DNA of 64,000 bases from Pyrococcus horikoshii OT3. GTDB lineage: Archaea; Methanobacteriota_B; Thermococci; Thermococcales; Thermococcaceae. The first letter of the stretch is position 1. Every line of letters begins with the position of its first letter. The notes under the pieces are model-generated. The model did not search any database. It was not told where the DNA came from and worked only from the letters and a program-made list of their open reading frames with translations. Positions 9,128 through 17,674 of the stretch are shown one piece after another. The stretch lies in contig NC_000961.1 in NCBI RefSeq assembly GCF_000011105.1, forward strand, positions 1,164,662 through 1,228,661, written 5' to 3'. Both the position numbers and the translations under genes were made by a program.

Positions 9128-9919
9128 ATGAATCTTGAAGAACTCTATAAGTATCTTTATTGGCGAATGGATCCGAGCGATGAAAGAGCAATAAAAAGAT
9201 TTCAACAAATTATAGAGGTTTTTAAAAAGTTCAGAGATAGTGGATTAGTTCCTACAGAAGCAAAAATTCTCGATATATGTGCTGGAACAGGAATTGCTGG
9301 TGTTGCAATGGCCAAGGTAACAAAAGCTAAAACACTTACACTCCTCGATGCTCGAGAGAGCGATCTTAAGAAGAGTAAAGATTGGGTTAAAATAGCTGGT
9401 CTAGAGTTAAAGCCAAAATTGGTAGTTGGAGATGCTAGAAATGTTGCAGAACTTGTTGATGAACACGACGTTGCTATTCTCTGGGGCTTAACAATGCCCC
9501 ATTTTGATGCCTTTGATGCAGTGAAACTATTTGCTGGCGTTGCCTCAATTTTAAGTGAGGACGGAGTGTTTCTTTTGGAGGAATCTGACAGGGTCTACAG
9601 TATATTTTATAGAACTGGATACAAGGATATACTAGTAGAAACTAAAACAGACACATACACTCTAATTTCAATACACGATGGTTACGACCCGATTAGAGGA
9701 GTATTTAAGAGAACATACTACAAATTACCAGGCTTCGAGAAAATTACAGAGCAAGCCCACAGACTCTGGGACATAGCATCTCAACTTTCCCTTGGAAGTG
9801 TTTTCTTTAAAGAATACAAGGCTATAACTCCCAGTGAGCACGGGGTTATCGGAGTTTCAACTGTTCTATACTTTAGAAAGCCAAGGAAGAAAGTTGCCGA
9901 TGAAATTCTAAGGAGGTAA
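9128..9919 (+). CDS. SAM-dependent methyltransferase (class I)
   Basis: Predicted cytosolic methyltransferase, substrate unknown. Motif I is ILDICAGTGIAGVAMAK near residues 48-64, followed by an acidic strand end (LTLLDARESD) and the motif II/III region VVGDARN and VAILWGLTMPHF. Length 263 aa from ATG 9128, chosen because GAGGTGAAAGC precedes it; an upstream in-frame ATG at 9089 lacks a ribosome binding site. The next gene, another methyltransferase, starts four bases after its stop with its ribosome binding site on the stop codon, so they form an operon. Confidence 0.85.
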   Translation: MNLEELYKYLYWRMDPSDERAIKRFQQIIEVFKKFRDSGLVPTEAKILDICAGTGIAGVAMAKVTKAKTLTLLDARESDLKKSKDWVKIAGLELKPKLVVGDARNVAELVDEHDVAILWGLTMPHFDAFDAVKLFAGVASILSEDGVFLLEESDRVYSIFYRTGYKDILVETKTDTYTLISIHDGYDPIRGVFKRTYYKLPGFEKITEQAHRLWDIASQLSLGSVFFKEYKAITPSEHGVIGVSTVLYFRKPRKKVADEILRR

Positions 9920-9923
9920 AGCA

Positions 9924-10682
9924 ATGTACGAACTCTACACTCTCTTAGCTGAGTATTACGATACGATCTACAGAAGAAGAATTGAGAGGGTTAAAGCTGA
10001 GATAGACTTCGTTGAGGAGATATTTAAGGAAGATGCGAAAAGAGAAGTTAGGCGAGTTCTTGATCTTGCCTGTGGGACGGGAATTCCAACGCTTGAACTT
10101 GCAGAAAGAGGTTACGAAGTTGTAGGTTTAGACTTGCATGAGGAGATGCTTAGAGTTGCCAGGAGAAAGGCCAAAGAAAGGAACCTAAAAATTGAATTCC
10201 TTCAAGGTGATGTCCTTGAGATTGCATTTAAGAATGAATTTGATGCAGTCACTATGTTCTTTTCCACCATTATGTACTTTGATGAAGAGGATCTCAGAAA
10301 ACTCTTCAGTAAAGTTGCTGAAGCTCTCAAGCCTGGGGGAGTATTTATTACGGACTTTCCGTGTTGGTTCTATGGAGGAAGAGATGGCCCAGTAGTTTGG
10401 AACGAACAAAAAGGTGAAGAAAAGCTAGTAATTATGGACTGGCGAGAAGTAGAGCCAGCAGTTCAAAAGCTCCGATTCAAAAGACTTGTCCAAATACTCA
10501 GACCAAATGGGGAGGTAAAGGCATTTCTTGTTGATGATGAGCTTAACATCTACACTCCCAGAGAAGTAAGACTTTTAGCAGAAAAATACTTTGAAAAGGT
10601 CAAAATTTATGGGAATTTGAAAAGGGAACTTTCTCCCAATGATATGAGATATTGGATTGTTGGAATAGCGAAAAGTTTTTAA
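9924..10682 (+). CDS. SAM-dependent methyltransferase (PH1305-like)
   Basis: Class I methyltransferase of 252 aa. It has motif I VLDLACGTGIPTLELAERG (about residues 42-60), the acidic ribose-binding residue in VVGLDLHEEM, FLQGDVLEI, and the post-II strand FDAVTMFFSTIMYF with motif III LKPGGVFITDF. The family resembles ubiquinone/menaquinone-type and small-molecule methyltransferases; the substrate cannot be read from the sequence. I recognise it as the P. horikoshii protein of known structure usually called PH1305. Its last codons overlap the promoter of the 5S rRNA gene that follows. Confidence 0.88.
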   Translation: MYELYTLLAEYYDTIYRRRIERVKAEIDFVEEIFKEDAKREVRRVLDLACGTGIPTLELAERGYEVVGLDLHEEMLRVARRKAKERNLKIEFLQGDVLEIAFKNEFDAVTMFFSTIMYFDEEDLRKLFSKVAEALKPGGVFITDFPCWFYGGRDGPVVWNEQKGEEKLVIMDWREVEPAVQKLRFKRLVQILRPNGEVKAFLVDDELNIYTPREVRLLAEKYFEKVKIYGNLKRELSPNDMRYWIVGIAKSF

Positions 10683-10684
10683 AG
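10675..10684 (+). promoter_or_regulatory. TATA box of the 5S rRNA gene
   Basis: GTTTTTAAAG preceded by a purine-rich BRE (GCGAAAA) lies about 24-33 bases before the mature 5S 5' end, the normal archaeal spacing. It spans the stop codon of the upstream methyltransferase. Confidence 0.7.
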
Positions 10685-10707
10685 TGTTTGTGGGGAGTGG
10701 TTAGTGG

Positions 10708-10830
10708 TACGGCGGCCATAGCGGGGGGGTTACACCCGGTCTCATTTCGAACCCGGAAGTTAAGCCCCCCAGCGATCCCGGTTGTACTGCCCTCCGAGAG
10801 GGGGCGGGAAGCCGGGGACGCCGCCGGCCA
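10708..10830 (+). rRNA. rrf: 5S ribosomal RNA
   Basis: About 123 bases with the universal 5S core: CCCGGTCTCATTTCGAACCC for helix III/loop C, GGAAGTTAAGCC for loop B, a CCTCCGAGAGGGGGCGGGAA helix V/IV block, and terminal helix I formed by GGCGGC near 10711 with GCCGCC near 10820. It is isolated from any 16S or 23S gene, as is common in Thermococcales. The exact ends are uncertain by one or two bases. GC content is far above the flanking genes, as expected for a hyperthermophile stable RNA. Confidence 0.96.
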
Positions 10831-10921
10831 CCCTAATTCTCTTGAACAAAATGTCCAAATTCTTTAAATTTGTAAAGTTTTTATAGGGCAAATATTCAAC
10901 ACATAAACAGGTGAAAATGTG

Positions 10922-12610
10922 ATGACGTTCGATAAGGAGGTTTTAAAGAAGATTAAAGAGGAGGAAAAGCGTTGGGAAGAGACAACGGTAAAGAAGTTCT
11001 TAGAAAAAGCCCCTGAGAGAAAGGAGAAATTCATGACTGATGACGGGTTTGAGATTAAGAGGATATACACGCCAGCTGACTTAGGCGAAGACTGGAATTA
11101 CATGGAAAAGCTAGGATTCCCAGGAGAATATCCCTTCACGAGGGGAGTTTACGCAACGATGTACAGGGGCAGAATATGGACTATGAGACAGTACGCAGGC
11201 TACGCTACAGCAGAGGAGTCAAACAAGAGGTACAAGTACTTACTAAGCCAGGGGCAGACTGGGCTAAGCGTAGCCTTTGACTTACCAACTCAACTCGGTT
11301 ACGATTCAGATCATCCACTAGCCGAGGGTGAAGTGGGAAAGGTTGGTGTTGCAATAGACTCACTCTGGGATATGAGAATACTCTTCGATGGAATACCCCT
11401 TGACAAGGTTTCAACTTCCATGACGATTAACTCCACCGCGGCGAACCTATTGGCAATGTACATCCTAGTTGCCGAAGAGCAGGGAGTTTCCCAGGAAAAG
11501 CTTAGGGGTACCGTCCAAAATGACATTTTAAAGGAATACATTGCGAGGGGAACTTATATATTCCCACCACAGCCGAGTATGAGGCTCACAACTGATATAA
11601 TCATGTACTGTGCTGAAAACGTTCCAAAGTGGAATCCAATAAGCATTAGCGGTTACCACATTAGGGAAGCCGGAGCAAACGCTGTTCAGGAAGTTGCTTT
11701 CACGCTTGCAGATGGTATAGAGTACGTAAAAGCAGTTATCGAGAGAGGAATGGACGTTGACAAGTTCGCTCCAAGGTTGAGCTTCTTCTTTGCAGCGCAT
11801 AACAACTTCTTGGAGGAGATAGCAAAGTTCAGGGCTGCTAGAAGATTATGGGCTTACATAATGAAGGAGTGGTTTAACGCTAAGAATCCAAGGTCAATGA
11901 TGCTCAGGTTCCACACTCAGACAGCTGGTTCAACGCTAACAGCTCAACAACCAGAGAACAACATCGTTAGGGTTGCAATTCAAGCCTTAGCCGCGGTTCT
12001 AGGTGGGACGCAGAGCTTGCACACTAATAGTTACGATGAAGCATTATCCCTACCTACTGAGAAGAGCGTGAGGATAGCCCTTAGAACCCAACAGATCATA
12101 GCTTACGAAAGTGGGGTCGTCGATACCGTAGATCCCCTCGGTGGAGCCTATTATATCGAGTGGTTGACAGATCACATTTACGAGGAAGCCCTCAAGTACA
12201 TTGAGAAGATCCAGAAGATGGGAGGAATGATGAGGGCTATAGAGAGGGGTTACGTACAGAAGGAGATTGCAGAAGCAGCGTATAAGTATCAAAAGGAGAT
12301 TGAAGAGGGTAAGAGGATAATCGTTGGAGTGAATGCATTCGTGACCGACGAGCCAATAGAGGTTGAGATCCTAAAAGTTGATCCTAGCATCAGGGAGAAG
12401 CAGATAGAGAGGTTGAAGAAGTTAAGGAGTGAAAGGGATAACAAGAAGGTTCAGGAAGCCCTGGATAAGCTTAGGAATGCTGCGGAGAAGGAGGATGAAA
12501 ACTTAATGCCTTATATAATTGAAGCTCACAGACATTTAGCAACACTCCAAGAAGTTACGGATGTGCTAAGAGAAATATGGGGGGAATACAGGGCTCCGCT
12601 AATATTCTGA
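10922..12610 (+). CDS. mcmA: Methylmalonyl-CoA mutase, large (catalytic) subunit
   Basis: Interconverts methylmalonyl-CoA and succinyl-CoA with adenosylcobalamin. At 562 aa it is the catalytic TIM-barrel subunit without the C-terminal B12-binding domain, which archaea encode as a separate small protein; none lies nearby. Family motifs visible include [20 protein letters not shown] at the N-terminus, [52 protein letters not shown] and [23 protein letters not shown] 10922 has AGGTGAAAATGTG before it; the GTG three bases upstream is in frame but less likely. A TATA-like GTTTTTATAG lies at about 10876. It is transcribed after the 5S gene from its own promoter. Confidence 0.95.
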   Translation: MTFDKEVLKKIKEEEKRWEETTVKKFLEKAPERKEKFMTDDGFEIKRIYTPADLGEDWNYMEKLGFPGEYPFTRGVYATMYRGRIWTMRQYAGYATAEESNKRYKYLLSQGQTGLSVAFDLPTQLGYDSDHPLAEGEVGKVGVAIDSLWDMRILFDGIPLDKVSTSMTINSTAANLLAMYILVAEEQGVSQEKLRGTVQNDILKEYIARGTYIFPPQPSMRLTTDIIMYCAENVPKWNPISISGYHIREAGANAVQEVAFTLADGIEYVKAVIERGMDVDKFAPRLSFFFAAHNNFLEEIAKFRAARRLWAYIMKEWFNAKNPRSMMLRFHTQTAGSTLTAQQPENNIVRVAIQALAAVLGGTQSLHTNSYDEALSLPTEKSVRIALRTQQIIAYESGVVDTVDPLGGAYYIEWLTDHIYEEALKYIEKIQKMGGMMRAIERGYVQKEIAEAAYKYQKEIEEGKRIIVGVNAFVTDEPIEVEILKVDPSIREKQIERLKKLRSERDNKKVQEALDKLRNAAEKEDENLMPYIIEAHRHLATLQEVTDVLREIWGEYRAPLIF

Positions 12611-12660
12611 TTCCATTTTAATATTTTTAAATTAAAAGCTAAAGAGCAAAAACGAACTAA

Positions 12661-12837
<177 letters not shown>

Positions 12838-12900
12838 CTATGAGGGGATTTTTTAAACTTTGCCCATATACTTTTAACCATCTTGACTGGAGCTTAAAAT

Positions 12901-13197
12901 ATGGGTTATGATGAATATTTAACGGTAATTGTATTTGGAATAGGAATAACCCTTACCCTAATTTTTAAAAACTACGACTTCTTGATAATTCCATCACTTG
13001 GAATTCCAATAATTCTAGGTTATTTGGGAAGAAAGGAAAATATATTAGCAAAATCACAGATCTTTGAGAGGGATACAATATTAATGATAGCGTTAATTGC
13101 ATTCATAGTTGTCATACTCAACTACATGATAGACCCAAGGATTGGACTTTTAGTACTGGGTTTAATCATGCCAATAATTTTTGCAATTAAAGGGTAG
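12901..13197 (+). CDS. Small membrane protein, 98 aa, unknown
   Basis: The sequence holds four hydrophobic helices: LTVIVFGIGITLTLIF, LIIPSLGIPIILGYLG, ILMIALIAFIVVILNYM and IGLLVLGLIMPIIFAI, with a charged loop GRKENILAKSQIFERD in the middle. ATG 12901 has a weak GGAGC ahead of it and a TATA-like ATATACTTTT upstream. The stop overlaps the end of the convergent kinase-like gene by 11 bp. No family is recognised; it may be specific to Thermococcales. Confidence 0.6.
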   Translation: MGYDEYLTVIVFGIGITLTLIFKNYDFLIIPSLGIPIILGYLGRKENILAKSQIFERDTILMIALIAFIVVILNYMIDPRIGLLVLGLIMPIIFAIKG

Positions 13198-13846
13198 CTA
13201 TCAGCTCAAACACTTCCCTGGGATCTCCATTCCTCTTATAATACTTAAGGGCCTTTCTCATCTCCTCCCTAAAACTTTCAGTAATGTTAAATTTTTCAGA
13301 AATTCTTCTAGAGACAATGTTATTTCCGAGAAATAACATAGACATTGCTGAAGTTAGGTTCCTTGGCTTCCTGTTCATGCTAGCCTTTTCAAAATCGATT
13401 AGCCAAATATCATCTTTCCCCACGAGAATGTGCTTTCCACCCTGAATTTGTCCATGGTCAATTCCCAAGGTGTCAAGCTTGTACGTCTTCTCAGCTATCC
13501 TAAATAAATGATGCCTCTCGATATTTTCCACCTCCATTAAATGAAGGCCATTGAGATACTCTCGAACAAGCACTTCCCTATCATCTATCTTTCCGTATAG
13601 TATCAATTCACCTGTTATACCAGAACCTTTGAGGATCTCCAAGATCTTTGCTTCTTTTTCCAAATTTCTTCTCGGAGAATCGGGCCTTTGGTACTTTATT
13701 ATAACGTCACTTCCCCCAAATTCGCCTAAAAACACGAAACTTGTGGTACCCTTAGCTAGGAATTTTTTAACTTTAATTCTATACTTCCCTAGTTCCTTAT
13801 TTAATACCTCAATGCTCTTATTTATCACCCCTTCGATTGTCACCAC
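13187..13846 (-). CDS. Protein-kinase-like protein (RIO/COG2112 type)
   Basis: A 219-residue kinase-fold protein. It has a degenerate glycine loop (AKGTTSFVFLGEFGG, about 31-45), the ATP-orienting lysine in DVIIKYQRP, a catalytic-loop-like HGQIQGGKHILV, and IDFEKAS in place of the DFG segment. In the COG2112 family the HGx(L/I) and DFE forms are usual, so it is more likely an active atypical kinase or small-molecule kinase than a dead one; the substrate is unknown. The start is GTG 13846 with no clear ribosome binding site, possibly a leaderless mRNA; an inner GTG near 13828 is an alternative. Divergent from the aminotransferase gene. Confidence 0.7.
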   Translation of the reverse strand: MVTIEGVINKSIEVLNKELGKYRIKVKKFLAKGTTSFVFLGEFGGSDVIIKYQRPDSPRRNLEKEAKILEILKGSGITGELILYGKIDDREVLVREYLNGLHLMEVENIERHHLFRIAEKTYKLDTLGIDHGQIQGGKHILVGKDDIWLIDFEKASMNRKPRNLTSAMSMLFLGNNIVSRRISEKFNITESFREEMRKALKYYKRNGDPREVFELIATL

Positions 13847-13893
13847 CCTATTGTTTTTATACTTCCATAGGTATATAATTGTGGGTGGAGATT

Positions 13894-15045
13894 ATGGAGT
13901 TCGAAGAGGCATTTAAAGAAGTTTATGAGATGGTAAAGCCAAAATACAAGCTTTTTACAGCGGGGCCAGTTGCATGTTTCCCAGAAGTTTTAGAAATAAT
14001 GAAAGTTCAGATGTTCAGCCACAGATCTAAGGAATACAGGAAAGTTCACATGGACACCGTTGAGAGGTTGAGGGAGTTCCTTGAAGTTGAGAAAGGGGAA
14101 GTACTGCTTGTACCAAGCTCAGGAACCGGAATAATGGAAGCCAGCATAAGGAATGGAGTTAGTAAAGGAGGAAAGGTTCTTGTAACCATAATAGGAGCAT
14201 TTGGAAAGAGATACAAAGAGGTTGTCGAATCCAACGGTAGGAAAGCTGTTGTACTGGAGTATGAACCAGGAAAGGCTGTTAAACCCGAGGACCTAGATGA
14301 TGCATTGAGAAAGAATCCTGATGTTGAGGCCGTGACGATAACTTACAATGAAACTTCGACTGGAGTCCTGAACCCATTACCAGAGCTTGCAAAGGTTGCA
14401 AAAGAGCACGATAAGCTTGTATTCGTCGATGCAGTTTCAGCAATGGGAGGGGCCGATATAAAGTTCGACAAGTGGGGGTTAGACGTTGTATTCTCAAGTT
14501 CTCAAAAGGCCTTTGGAGTACCACCAGGATTGGCAATTGGTGCTTTCAGTGAGAGATTCCTTGAGATCGCTGAAAAAATGCCAGAGAGAGGATGGTACTT
14601 CGACATTCCTCTCTATGTAAAGTACCTAAAGGAGAAGGAATCAACACCTTCAACACCTCCGATGCCACAGGTATTTGGAATAAACGTTGCGCTGAGGATA
14701 ATTGAGAAGATGGGAGGAAAGGAAAAGTGGCTAGAAATGTACGAGAAGAGGGCTAAAATGGTTAGAGAAGGAGTCAGGGAGATAGGACTCGATATACTTG
14801 CGGAGCCGGGGCATGAAAGCCCAACTATTACCGCAGTACTCACTCCTCCTGGGATAAAGGGTGATGAGGTTTATGAAGCCATGAGAAAGAGAGGCTTTGA
14901 GCTAGCAAAGGGATACGGTAGCGTGAAAGAAAAGACCTTTAGAATTGGGCACATGGGATATATGAAGTTTGAAGACATCCAGGAGATGCTTGATAACTTG
15001 AGAGAAGTTATAAATGAATTAAAGAAGCAAAAGGGGATCAACTGA
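13894..15045 (+). CDS. Class V PLP aminotransferase (alanine/serine-glyoxylate type, PH1308-like)
   Basis: PLP enzyme of 383 aa in the alanine-glyoxylate/serine-pyruvate aminotransferase family. Visible elements are the N-terminal LFTAGPVACFPEVLE, PSSGTGIMEASIRN for phosphate binding, VTITYNETSTGVLNP, the PLP aspartate in FVDAVSAMGG, and the Schiff-base lysine in SSSQKAFGVPPGLA. The C-terminus has the carboxylate-binding arginine region TFRIGHMGY. I recognise it as the P. horikoshii protein of known structure PH1308. ATG 13894 is preferred over TTG 13879 because GGGTGGAG precedes it. Its end overlaps the convergent ATPase gene by 8 bp. Confidence 0.88.
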   Translation: MEFEEAFKEVYEMVKPKYKLFTAGPVACFPEVLEIMKVQMFSHRSKEYRKVHMDTVERLREFLEVEKGEVLLVPSSGTGIMEASIRNGVSKGGKVLVTIIGAFGKRYKEVVESNGRKAVVLEYEPGKAVKPEDLDDALRKNPDVEAVTITYNETSTGVLNPLPELAKVAKEHDKLVFVDAVSAMGGADIKFDKWGLDVVFSSSQKAFGVPPGLAIGAFSERFLEIAEKMPERGWYFDIPLYVKYLKEKESTPSTPPMPQVFGINVALRIIEKMGGKEKWLEMYEKRAKMVREGVREIGLDILAEPGHESPTITAVLTPPGIKGDEVYEAMRKRGFELAKGYGSVKEKTFRIGHMGYMKFEDIQEMLDNLREVINELKKQKGIN

Positions 15046-15619
15046 TTTTCTCAAGTTTTCCTTCTTTTATCTCATATATTGCATTAACCTTCCTTAGACC
15101 TGTTTTGATATCCCTATAAAGTTCAATTATCAGTTCAAATTTGCTCAAAACATCTTCATCTATTCTAAGCCAGTGCTTTATTTCCTCAAGGACATTTCTA
15201 GATAAGGAAAGTGACGTCACTATGAAACCATACCTGTCTATTAATCTCCTAAGTATCTTGGCAACATCCACCGTGTGTAGCGTATCTATAATAACATAGT
15301 CAGGATCTATCCTCGATATCTCGCTTATTACATCTTCAGTTCGTTGTCCCAGAGATCTCTCATCGAACTCTGTATTTATGACTCTTATGTTCTCTTTAAA
15401 AGGTTTAAACTCATTATAAGCTGTAATAACGGCTATTCTCCAGTTTTCGGGAATTAAGAATGTTAACGCCTCGATTAGCTTAGTTTTTCCAGTTCTTGTA
15501 CCTCCAACTATAACTATATCCTTTTTCTCCATTATGGCTTTCCTTAAGATATCAAGCTGCTCCTTCGTCACGGTTCCATACCTTAGTAGATCTTCAGGAG
15601 TGAAGATATAGACGCCCAT
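15038..15619 (-). CDS. Short VirB11/PilT-like secretion ATPase domain
   Basis: A 193-residue P-loop ATPase of the type II/IV secretion superfamily, holding only the C-terminal ATPase half. It starts with the helical cap TPEDLLRYGTVTKEQLDILR, then Walker A GGTRTGKTKLIEAL (about 39-52), an Asp-box-like EFDERSLGQRTEDV, Walker B DPDYVIIDTLH and a His-box-like segment YGFIVTSLSLS. The larger N-terminal domain that mounts VirB11/ArlI/PilB hexamers on their membrane partner is missing, and no TadC-like membrane gene is adjacent. ATG 15619 is preceded by AGGGTGC. Its role is unknown. Confidence 0.75.
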   Translation of the reverse strand: MGVYIFTPEDLLRYGTVTKEQLDILRKAIMEKKDIVIVGGTRTGKTKLIEALTFLIPENWRIAVITAYNEFKPFKENIRVINTEFDERSLGQRTEDVISEISRIDPDYVIIDTLHTVDVAKILRRLIDRYGFIVTSLSLSRNVLEEIKHWLRIDEDVLSKFELIIELYRDIKTGLRKVNAIYEIKEGKLEKIS

Positions 15620-15667
15620 TTAATGCACCCTGGAGATAACTTATCTTGAGATATTAAAGCGTTTACC

Positions 15668-16354
15668 CTATAACCTTTTCATGGCTTCAATAAGTTGACT
15701 AAATCTCCCAAAGTTCAATAACTCATCTCCAGTTGTTACTAAAACCTCCAAATTAGAGATATCTTTCCCCCGTAGGATCGGGGAAATCGGCCCGTTCAGA
15801 GTTAGGTCATTCCCATAGGCCCAAGGGCTAAACGCTGGGAGGACTATTATATCTTCTCCCCTTAGAAAAACTGGAACCTTAACAATTGCTCCGACTTCGT
15901 CCCTTAACCTTATCGCAGGATGTTCATGCCCGATTATGAATTTATTTCCCTCTATTTCCTTATGTCCGTGCACTATAGTCCAGTTTCCAATTTCTATGCT
16001 TTCCATGATGTCAACATTAAACCTATCTTTGATCCATTCAATCCCTGTGTCATGATTTCCTTTAACTAAAATCACCTCATCAACTACCTCCTTTACTTCC
16101 CTTAAGAATGTTCCAACCTCAAAGAATTCTCTCTTCAGAGGTGTGAAGGAATGCTTAAGATCCCCATTTATAATAAGGGTTTTGGCATTTTCGTGCATTG
16201 CAATAGATTTAACATCTCTTATAACATCCCTAAGAAGTTTTGGAATGTACATTCCCCCCTGAATAGCACTTTCCTCAAACCCTATGTGAATATCCGCTAA
16301 AACTAGAACTTTCCCTATTACTATTGCTTTACCTGGGAGTAGTTTTATTTTCAT
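15668..16354 (-). CDS. Calcineurin-like metallophosphoesterase (COG1407)
   Basis: A 228-residue two-metal phosphoesterase. The motifs appear in order: DxH as LVLADIHIG (about 18-26), GD as IINGDLKHS, GNHD as VKGNHDTG, and the C-terminal GHEHP plus IVHGH histidines. The family (ICC-like, archaeal COG1407) is often linked to DNA repair helicases in other archaea, but the substrate is unproven. ATG 16354 is preceded by GGGGTTGAA. It lies just downstream of the tRNA-Lys gene on the same strand. Confidence 0.85.
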   Translation of the reverse strand: MKIKLLPGKAIVIGKVLVLADIHIGFEESAIQGGMYIPKLLRDVIRDVKSIAMHENAKTLIINGDLKHSFTPLKREFFEVGTFLREVKEVVDEVILVKGNHDTGIEWIKDRFNVDIMESIEIGNWTIVHGHKEIEGNKFIIGHEHPAIRLRDEVGAIVKVPVFLRGEDIIVLPAFSPWAYGNDLTLNGPISPILRGKDISNLEVLVTTGDELLNFGRFSQLIEAMKRL

Positions 16355-16376
16355 TTCAACCCCCTTAGAAGGAGGC

Positions 16377-16454
16377 TGGCGGGCCGGGGGGGATTTGAAC
16401 CCCCGACCTGCGGATTAAGAGTCCGCCGCTCTAACCAGGCTAAGCTACCGGCCC
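16377..16454 (-). tRNA. tRNA-Lys (anticodon CUU)
   Basis: The minus strand reads GGGCCGGTAGCTTAGCC at the 5' end. The anticodon stem GCGGA/TCCGC encloses the loop CTCTTAA (anticodon CTT), followed by GGTTCAAATCC in the T arm and CCGGCCC-G-CCA at the 3' end. The acceptor stem pairs fully and CCA is encoded. Confidence 0.96.
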
Positions 16455-16483
16455 ATAACCCGATGTCTGATGAAATGAGAATT

Positions 16484-16495
16484 GCTTATAAGCTT
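16484..16495 (-). promoter_or_regulatory. Promoter of tRNA-Lys
   Basis: On the minus strand, CCGAAAAGCTTATAAGC supplies a BRE and a TATA box (GCTTATAAGC) about 30-40 bases before the tRNA 5' end. Confidence 0.65.
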
Positions 16496-16519
16496 TTCGG
16501 TAAGAGACTCCGCAGGGAC

Positions 16520-16927
16520 TTATAGGATACAATTACCCCTAATCCTTAGATCATCTAACTTCCTAATTCCCTGTTTTTCTACTGACTCCTCTATGTTAAT
16601 CTTTATAGGTTTTAATGGTCTTAATATAATGGCTTCAACAAAACCCAACTTGAGGGCTTTCCTGGCATAGGCCCTGTGATGACCATCCAGTAAATAGTAC
16701 TTTCCGTTGTACTCTAAAACAATAACCGGAGCATCGTAGCCATGGATCGTCTTTTCTATGACTATTTCCAGCTTTCTCCTTTCTAATTCTCTCTGGGTTG
16801 GTATTAAGTCAGATATATCAACGTACCTATGTACTATCTCAAAGGGAACTCCATATAGTATTTCATTTTCCCTTTTAATCTTCTCAGCCCTTTTAAATGC
16901 CTCCTCTCTCGTTATTATCTTTATCAT
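16520..16927 (-). CDS. ParB/sulfiredoxin-fold protein
   Basis: A 135-residue protein with the ParB/Srx nuclease-like fold. The key segment is YYLLDGHHRAYARKAL (about 79-94), matching the GxHRxxA signature, preceded by PVIVLEYNGK. There is no helix-turn-helix, so it is a stand-alone ParB-N domain; members of this group include ADP-dependent serine kinase and DNA nicking proteins. Function is therefore open. ATG 16927 is chosen because GGGGATATT precedes it; the longer frame to 17002 lacks a ribosome binding site. Divergent from the DUF357 gene. Confidence 0.75.
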   Translation of the reverse strand: MIKIITREEAFKRAEKIKRENEILYGVPFEIVHRYVDISDLIPTQRELERRKLEIVIEKTIHGYDAPVIVLEYNGKYYLLDGHHRAYARKALKLGFVEAIILRPLKPIKINIEESVEKQGIRKLDDLRIRGNCIL

Positions 16928-16979
16928 AATATCCCCAACAAAAATTATTAATACCCAATTATTTTTGTGAATTTTGACG

Positions 16980-17279
16980 ATGTCAAAGCCTGTGACAAAC
17001 ATAATCTCAAAGGAAAAAATTGAGAAATATATCAGTATAACGGAAGAGGCACTAGAAAACCTTGAGATTGCAGTAGATGAGAGAAGCCACCTCTACATAG
17101 TCGCGAAAGACTTTTTAACGATGGCAAGAAGCTACTTTGAGGACGCGAAGTATTACTACAAAAAAGGAGATTACGTAACGGCCTTTGCAGCAATAAACTA
17201 TGCACATGGCTTTATAGATGCGGGAGTGAGATTAGGAGTGTTTAAAGGTGAGAACAACAGACTATATGCTTTCGGGTGA
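16980..17279 (+). CDS. DUF357 family protein
   Basis: A 99-residue all-helical protein with the DUF357 pattern: KYISITEEALENLEI, then FLTMARSYFEDAKYYYKKGD and VTAFAAINYAHGFIDAGVRL. The family is archaeal and of unknown function; the paired helices with a DAGxRLG end are typical. The start is ATG 16980 (TTG 16974 is possible), without a strong ribosome binding site. The DUF555 gene follows after six bases, so they form an operon. Confidence 0.8.
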   Translation: MSKPVTNIISKEKIEKYISITEEALENLEIAVDERSHLYIVAKDFLTMARSYFEDAKYYYKKGDYVTAFAAINYAHGFIDAGVRLGVFKGENNRLYAFG

Positions 17280-17285
17280 TGCGAG

Positions 17286-17600
17286 ATGGGGGATTACATA
17301 GTGGTTTTAGAGGCCCCTATTATAGTTAAAGACGTTGAGAGCGTGGAAGAAGCCATTGAAGCCGCTGTGAATAAAGTTGTCAATGCTCTTGAAAAGGAAA
17401 AGCTTGATTTTGTGAGGGTTGAACTTGGATATTCCAAGTGTCCAGTTTGTGGAGCGCACTTTGAAAGTGCCTTTGTGGTAGGTAATGTGGGGCTCGTGGG
17501 GATATATCTCACTTTGAAGGTATTTAATGCTCAAAGTTTAGAGCATGCCGAAAGAATAGCGAAAGCTGTAGTTGGAAGGGCATTAAAAAAGTCCCATTAA
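17286..17600 (+). CDS. DUF555 family protein
   Basis: A 104-residue archaeal protein. It starts MGDYIVVLEAPIIVKDVESV, carries one zinc-ribbon-like knuckle (YSKCPVCGAHFES, about 49-61) and ends in a helix EHAERIAKAVVGRALKK. The family is conserved in Euryarchaeota with no assigned function. GATGCGAGATGGGG overlaps its start. It is the second gene after the DUF357 gene. Confidence 0.85.
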   Translation: MGDYIVVLEAPIIVKDVESVEEAIEAAVNKVVNALEKEKLDFVRVELGYSKCPVCGAHFESAFVVGNVGLVGIYLTLKVFNAQSLEHAERIAKAVVGRALKKSH

Positions 17601-17674
17601 AGCTTTTTGAAATAAGGGAACTTAACAACGGTAGGGAGGAGAGTAAAGGGATAATGGCAAATGATGAGGAAAAG

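Noticed and set aside
10652-10867. Plus-strand ORF across the 5S rRNA gene
   Set aside because: It reads straight through the 5S RNA in high-GC sequence and has no start signal.
13187-13846. Dead kinase because DFG is DFE
   Set aside because: DFE and the HGxI catalytic loop appear to be the norm in this archaeal family, so they do not show loss of activity.
16455-16519. C/D box RNA beside tRNA-Lys
   Set aside because: CTGATGA occurs, but no matching D' and D boxes; the TATA element of the tRNA explains the region.
17601-17674. C/D box small RNA downstream of the DUF555 gene
   Set aside because: An ATGATGA C-box-like stretch is present, but no CTGA D box at the right distance could be found.
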